From NCBI GenBank assembly GCA_021106995.1, contig JAIOTG010000107.1:1-10441 (forward strand): a stretch of 10,441 bases of DNA, read 5' to 3'. Numbering within the stretch: position 1 is the stretch's first letter; the number at the start of each line of letters is the position of its first letter. Shown here one piece after another: positions 6,258 through 10,441 of this stretch. The translations under genes were made by a program, and so were the position numbers. The notes below the pieces were generated by a model. It ran no database searches. It saw nothing but the letters and a program-made list of their open reading frames with translations, and had not been told where the DNA came from. The DNA is from a bacterium. GTDB lineage: Bacteria > Patescibacteriota > Patescibacteriia > Patescibacteriales > JAGXOH01.

Positions 6258-7499
6258 ATGTTTAATAACGTATTTTTATTTCCAGGGCAAGGTTCTCAAT
6301 ATGTGGGCATGGGTAAGTCTTTTTATGACAACAGTTCTTTAGCTAGAAAAAGATTTAAACAGGCGGATAAAGTACTTGGTTTTGATTTTACTAAACTATG
6401 TTTTGAAGGGCCGTATAGCGAGTTGAGTAAAGCAGAGAACATTCAGCCAGCTGTTTTGTTAATAAGTGTAATAGCGTTTGAGGCATGGATGAAAAAAATA
6501 GAAATCCCCCCAAGATTTTTAATTGGACACAGTTTTGGGGAATTGAGTGCTTTGGCCTGTTCTGGTGCGATTGATTTTGAAGATGCTATTAGAATAGCTA
6601 GATTAAAAGGGAAAATAGCGGTTGCTTTGGTTCAAGATAAAAGCGTTGCTATGTCCGTGATTAAAAATATTAATCAAAAGGATCTAGAAAAAATATGTGA
6701 GAAGGTGAGTAGTAAGGAAGAGTTTGCGTCTATAGGAGTTATTAATTCTAATAATCAGATAACTATTACGGGCTATAAAGACGCTATAGAAAAAGTTCAT
6801 AGTATCGTCAATAAAAAAGGAGGAGAATATCAAAAAATTAATACTGACGCCCCCTTTCACAGTAGTGTTTTAAGAGAAGGTGTTAATAAATTAAAAAAAG
6901 AATTAAATAAAATTAAAATAAACTCTTTTAAATATCCAGTTTTTTCAAGTACACGTTTAAGTTTTTATAAAAACAGTAAAGATGTTGTTGATATAATTAG
7001 CAATAGCTATATCGAAATGGTTGACTGGATAAAAACAATGGAATTTTTAAAGAAGGAAAATATTGATACCACAGTTGAGCTTGGTCCTCAAAAGATATTG
7101 ACTAATATAGTATCTGAGAATTATAAAGATTTCTGGCCTTATAGTTTCAGTAAATATGGCGATATTGATTTTCTTTTAGAAAAATTTAATTTGTCTGGGG
7201 ATAAAAAATATAACATTGTATCAAAATGTTTAAAAATAGCTGTTTGTTTAAAAAATAATAATGAAAACGAACTTGATTACGAGAAAAAAGTAATTAAGTC
7301 TTATAACAAGGTGTTTAAAGAGTTTGCTGTGAGTAAAGATAAAAAAATAGAGCTGTCACTTAATCAAGTTATAGAGGCTTTAAATATGTTAGATTTAATT
7401 ATGAAAATAAAGAAAGTTGATTCTGATGAGGTGAATGAAAGATGGAAAGAGGTTTTCGGTGGTGTTAAAATTAATAATAATTATGGACAAGAAATATAA
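6258..7499 (+). CDS. Stand-alone acyltransferase (FabD/trans-AT type)
   Basis: This 413-residue protein is a FabD-like acyltransferase that should load extender units onto the carrier domains of the AT-less PKS. Conserved parts: FPGQGSQYVGMG (8-19), the nucleophile motif GHSFGE with S92, APFHSS with catalytic H201, and VELGPQKILTNIV (273-285). Alignment by eye with E. coli FabD places K117 (RLKGKIA) where the malonyl-carboxylate-binding Arg normally sits, alanine in place of the following Met, and VDW (255-257) in place of PVQW. Substrate use may therefore differ from malonyl-CoA, or it may act as an acyl hydrolase. A lysine-rich, helical C-terminal extension of about 115 residues beyond the AT fold has no motif I recognise. 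It sits 3 bases after the ligase gene, and its last 17 bases overlap the PKS start. Confidence 0.85.
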   Translation: MFNNVFLFPGQGSQYVGMGKSFYDNSSLARKRFKQADKVLGFDFTKLCFEGPYSELSKAENIQPAVLLISVIAFEAWMKKIEIPPRFLIGHSFGELSALACSGAIDFEDAIRIARLKGKIAVALVQDKSVAMSVIKNINQKDLEKICEKVSSKEEFASIGVINSNNQITITGYKDAIEKVHSIVNKKGGEYQKINTDAPFHSSVLREGVNKLKKELNKIKINSFKYPVFSSTRLSFYKNSKDVVDIISNSYIEMVDWIKTMEFLKKENIDTTVELGPQKILTNIVSENYKDFWPYSFSKYGDIDFLLEKFNLSGDKKYNIVSKCLKIAVCLKNNNENELDYEKKVIKSYNKVFKEFAVSKDKKIELSLNQVIEALNMLDLIMKIKKVDSDEVNERWKEVFGGVKINNNYGQEI

Positions 7500-10441
7500 A
7501 AATAAAGACATTGCAATAATTGGTCTGTCTGCAAAATTGCCTAGCGCTAATTCTCTGGATGAGTTTTGGGATATTTTAGTGTTTGGAAAACAGGCATCTT
7601 CTGTTTTCTCTGAAAGAAGGAGGCAAGATATTTATGATTATTTGTCCTATATGGGTAGGGAACATTTTCCGGTTAAAGACGGCGTTTTTATGACTATTGA
7701 TGGAATGGATGAGTTTGATTATAAATTTTTTAACTTTTCTCCCAAAGATGCTAGTCTAACAGATCCTAATCAAAGAAAATTTTTAGAAACAGCCTGGTCA
7801 GCATTGGAAGATGCTGGTTATATGGGTGAGAAAATAAAAAACTCCGATTCCGGAATTTATGTGGGCACTTCTTCTGATTTTAATAGTCACGGAAGAGTGG
7901 TCAATGATTTATTCCCGGATTATATGAAAAACACTTCTCCGGCAATATTGGATCCATGCATAGCCAGTCGGATTGCTTATATCCTTAATTTAAAGGGACC
8001 TAATATGGTTATTGACACCGCTTGTTCATCTGCCTTAGTTGCTTTATTTAAGGCTTGTGAGGATTTAAGAAATAATCAATATAATATTGCTATTGCCGGA
8101 GGTGTTCATGTTGGCACTTTGCATGATAATTTGGGCAGAAGATCGGAAATTATCTCCCCGGAATATAAAACTAGAACTTTTGATGATTCTTCCTTGGGAA
8201 CCAACTGGGGAGAGGGTGTAATAGCCGTGGTATTAAAATTATTAGATAAAGCGATTGAAGACAAAGATAATATTCACGCAATAATAAAAGGAGGGGCAAT
8301 AAATCAAGATGGTTATTCTGGTAATTTAACAGCGCCTAACCCACAGGCGCAAGCCGAAGTATTAGAAAAGGCTTGGAAAGACGCTGAAGTTGATCCTGAA
8401 ACTATATCTCATATAGAAACTCATGGAACTGGGACACCCACAGGTGACCCTATAGAAATAGATGGTATAACTAGGGCATTTAAGAAACATACCAAGAAGC
8501 AACAATTTTGTGCCGTTGGTTCCGTTAAGTCTAATATAGGACACTTAAATAGTGTCTCTGGGATGGCTGGGGTTGTAAAATCTATTTTAGCATTGAAAAA
8601 TAAAAAGATTCCACCAACAGTAAATTTTAATTTTCCGAACCGTAAAATTAATTTTATTGATTCTCCGGTTTTTGTTAGTGATAAATTAGTTGATTGGGAT
8701 TGTGGTATTAATCCACGCAGATGTGGAGTTAGCTCTTTTGGTTTTAGTGGAACTAATTGTCATATAATATTGGAGGAAGCGTCTAAAATAAGAATTTCCA
8801 AACAAAAAGAGAAAAGGGATATTTTTACAATATCGGCCCGTTCACCTAGGGTTTTAGAAGAATATATTGAAATATATTTAGATTTTATAGAGAAAAATAA
8901 AGAAATACACTTAAACGAATTGTGCTATACAGTTAATACCGGCAGAGAGCATTTTGAATACAGAGTAGCAATTACAATAGATAGCGTTGAAGATTTAAGA
9001 AATAAATTAAATAAGTACTTAAACAAGAAAAAAGATAAAGAAATTTTTTATGGGGAAATTGGAAAGAGAAATTTTATTAAAGATAAAAAAACAGATAAAA
9101 AATATAAATCAGGTGATTTGAAATCTTTGGCAATTGATTATATTAAAGGAGAAATATTAAATTGGGATAAAATATATAAGAATAAAAGACAAAAAATAAG
9201 CTTACCTACTTATCCTTTTGAGAAAATAAGATGTTGGTTTGAAATAGATAAAAATGATAAGAAGATAAACAACCACCAAAAGGAATTGTCCTATCCCTTA
9301 GTGCATAGTTTACTTACAGAATCCATGGATCAGGATATTTATCAATCATATTTAGATCCTTCAAAAAGTGAGTTGTTATCCGAGCATATAGTTGGTGATA
9401 ATTTAATATTAGTAGGCAAGGCTTCAGTTGAAATGGTCGTCAATGTTTGTGTAGAGAAATTTGGTTTAGGTAATTTTATTATTAAAAACTCTAAGCATTT
9501 AAATCCAATTATTTTTTTCGAAAATGAGGGCAAAAAGGTTCAGATAATTGTTAAAAAGAAAGAGGATGCATTTAATATATCAATAATAAGTTACTTAAAT
9601 TCTAATAATTGGGTCAAAAATTTTAATTGTGAAGTTGAGGTTAAAAAAGTTAAAGAAGATAAAAGCCTTAGCTTAAAAGATGTATTGGCTGATTTTAAAG
9701 GAGAAAAAATAATAAGGCACTACCAAATCAATGATCATAAATCTCTTTATTTTAGCAAGAGATGGGATATTGTTAAGTCAATAAATTATAAAGTAACAAA
9801 AAAAATGATAGATGACGAAATTTTGGTTGAAATAAGGGTTAAAGACGAAAATATAGGAGAGGCAGAGGGCTATATTTTATATCCTCCGTCTCTTGATAGA
9901 ACTCTACCCATAGACGGGGTGAAGGAAATATTGGGTTCTAATTCGGTTTATTTACCAGAATCCTATGGTCAGATTGAGATTTATAAAAAATTACCTACTC
10001 ATTTTTATTCTCACGTGATTAATTTTAGGGAAAAAGACTCCAAATCTTTATTTATATTTGATATTTACGTTTTTGATAAAGATGGTAGCTTGGTTTTGAA
10101 AATGAAAGATTGTATATCAAAAAAGGTTACTAGAAAAGGAGATGAGTTAAAAGAAAATCTTTACTATACTCCTAAGTGGAAAGAAGTCGATAATGAGAAA
10201 GATGCGAAAGATAACAATATTAAAAGCAGTGATTCTAATAAGAACATATTGATTTTTAAGAATTCTAGCTCTATTACAGAGGGAATATCTAAATGTTTAG
10301 TTGGAAAAAGAAAGATAGAAATTAAGTTAGGGAGAGAATATAAGAAGATTAATAAAGACAAATATGTTGTAGGTAATAACCAGAGTGACTTTGATAGATT
10401 ATTTAAGGAATTAAAAAAAGAGAAAATAAATAAGATAATAA
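7483..10441 (+). CDS. trans-AT-type polyketide synthase, KS-DH-KR start (3' truncated by the window)
   Basis: The frame is open from ATG 7483 to the right edge: 986 residues with no stop. A ketosynthase fills residues ~8-432 with an intact triad: C181 in DTACSSA, H314 in ETHGTGTPTGDP, H354 in SNIGHLNS. The KS ends GTNCHIILEEA and is followed not by an acyltransferase but by the linker typical of trans-AT synthases, closing LPTYPFEKIRCWF (574-586). A hot-dog dehydratase-like domain (~604-885) has H635 in EHIVGDNLILV and D805 in PPSLDRTLP, but lacks the Gly and Pro of HxxxGxxxxP and the Gln of DxxxQ. From ~893 (YYTPKWKEV, then NILIFKN) the structural half of a ketoreductase seems to begin. The start overlaps the AT gene by 17 bases. 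The chain-elongation role is clear; the number of modules and the product are not. Confidence 0.88.
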   Translation, partial: MDKKYKNKDIAIIGLSAKLPSANSLDEFWDILVFGKQASSVFSERRRQDIYDYLSYMGREHFPVKDGVFMTIDGMDEFDYKFFNFSPKDASLTDPNQRKFLETAWSALEDAGYMGEKIKNSDSGIYVGTSSDFNSHGRVVNDLFPDYMKNTSPAILDPCIASRIAYILNLKGPNMVIDTACSSALVALFKACEDLRNNQYNIAIAGGVHVGTLHDNLGRRSEIISPEYKTRTFDDSSLGTNWGEGVIAVVLKLLDKAIEDKDNIHAIIKGGAINQDGYSGNLTAPNPQAQAEVLEKAWKDAEVDPETISHIETHGTGTPTGDPIEIDGITRAFKKHTKKQQFCAVGSVKSNIGHLNSVSGMAGVVKSILALKNKKIPPTVNFNFPNRKINFIDSPVFVSDKLVDWDCGINPRRCGVSSFGFSGTNCHIILEEASKIRISKQKEKRDIFTISARSPRVLEEYIEIYLDFIEKNKEIHLNELCYTVNTGREHFEYRVAITIDSVEDLRNKLNKYLNKKKDKEIFYGEIGKRNFIKDKKTDKKYKSGDLKSLAIDYIKGEILNWDKIYKNKRQKISLPTYPFEKIRCWFEIDKNDKKINNHQKELSYPLVHSLLTESMDQDIYQSYLDPSKSELLSEHIVGDNLILVGKASVEMVVNVCVEKFGLGNFIIKNSKHLNPIIFFENEGKKVQIIVKKKEDAFNISIISYLNSNNWVKNFNCEVEVKKVKEDKSLSLKDVLADFKGEKIIRHYQINDHKSLYFSKRWDIVKSINYKVTKKMIDDEILVEIRVKDENIGEAEGYILYPPSLDRTLPIDGVKEILGSNSVYLPESYGQIEIYKKLPTHFYSHVINFREKDSKSLFIFDIYVFDKDGSLVLKMKDCISKKVTRKGDELKENLYYTPKWKEVDNEKDAKDNNIKSSDSNKNILIFKNSSSITEGISKCLVGKRKIEIKLGREYKKINKDKYVVGNNQSDFDRLFKELKKEKINKII

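Noticed and set aside
8362-10361. Minus-strand open frames within the PKS gene
   Set aside because: They are short, lack motifs, and lie opposite a continuous KS-DH coding frame.

Overview
The window is AT-rich bacterial DNA with tightly packed genes, all on the + strand. Lineage cannot be fixed from one window. The low GC, poor Shine-Dalgarno sequences, a DUF1566-type protein and a small DUF5666-like secreted protein would suit a Patescibacteria/CPR genome, but other AT-rich bacteria are possible. Stops are TAA, TAG and TGA, and TGA is a stop in two ATGA gene overlaps, so the standard bacterial code applies.

Layout. Bases 2-253 hold the C-terminal end of a DUF1566/FISUMP-like protein, visibly richer in G+C than what follows. 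A strong intrinsic terminator (312-347) closes it off. A new run then starts with a small membrane-anchored or secreted protein (466-921). It overlaps by 4 bases a PP-loop ATPase with two N-terminal CxxC pairs and a central CxxC (918-1895). The natural C-terminus of that protein appears to be displaced by a frameshift at a run of nine A, continuing in another frame to 2055.

Bases 2117-4420 are a compact His-Xaa-Ser (HXS) peptide-modification cassette: HxsD, a second short HxsD-like protein, the radical SAM/SPASM maturase HxsB, and the precursor HxsA, which ends in seven uninterrupted HxS triplets. The usual second radical SAM enzyme, HxsC, is absent from the window.

Only 46 bases after hxsA, with no evident terminator, begins a polyketide-type assembly line (4467 to the window end): an acyl/aryl-AMP ligase fused to a carrier domain, a free-standing acyltransferase, and the start of a large PKS read as KS - linker - DH-like - start of KR, with no built-in acyltransferase. 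That is a trans-AT PKS layout. The PKS runs off the right edge.

Working model (inference): the ligase loads a starter acid on its own carrier domain, the stand-alone AT supplies extender units in trans, and the PKS extends the chain. The HXS cassette makes a modified His/Ser-rich peptide, which may be independent, or may be combined with or controlled together with the polyketide. The juxtaposition of an HXS cassette and a trans-AT PKS is the main point of interest.
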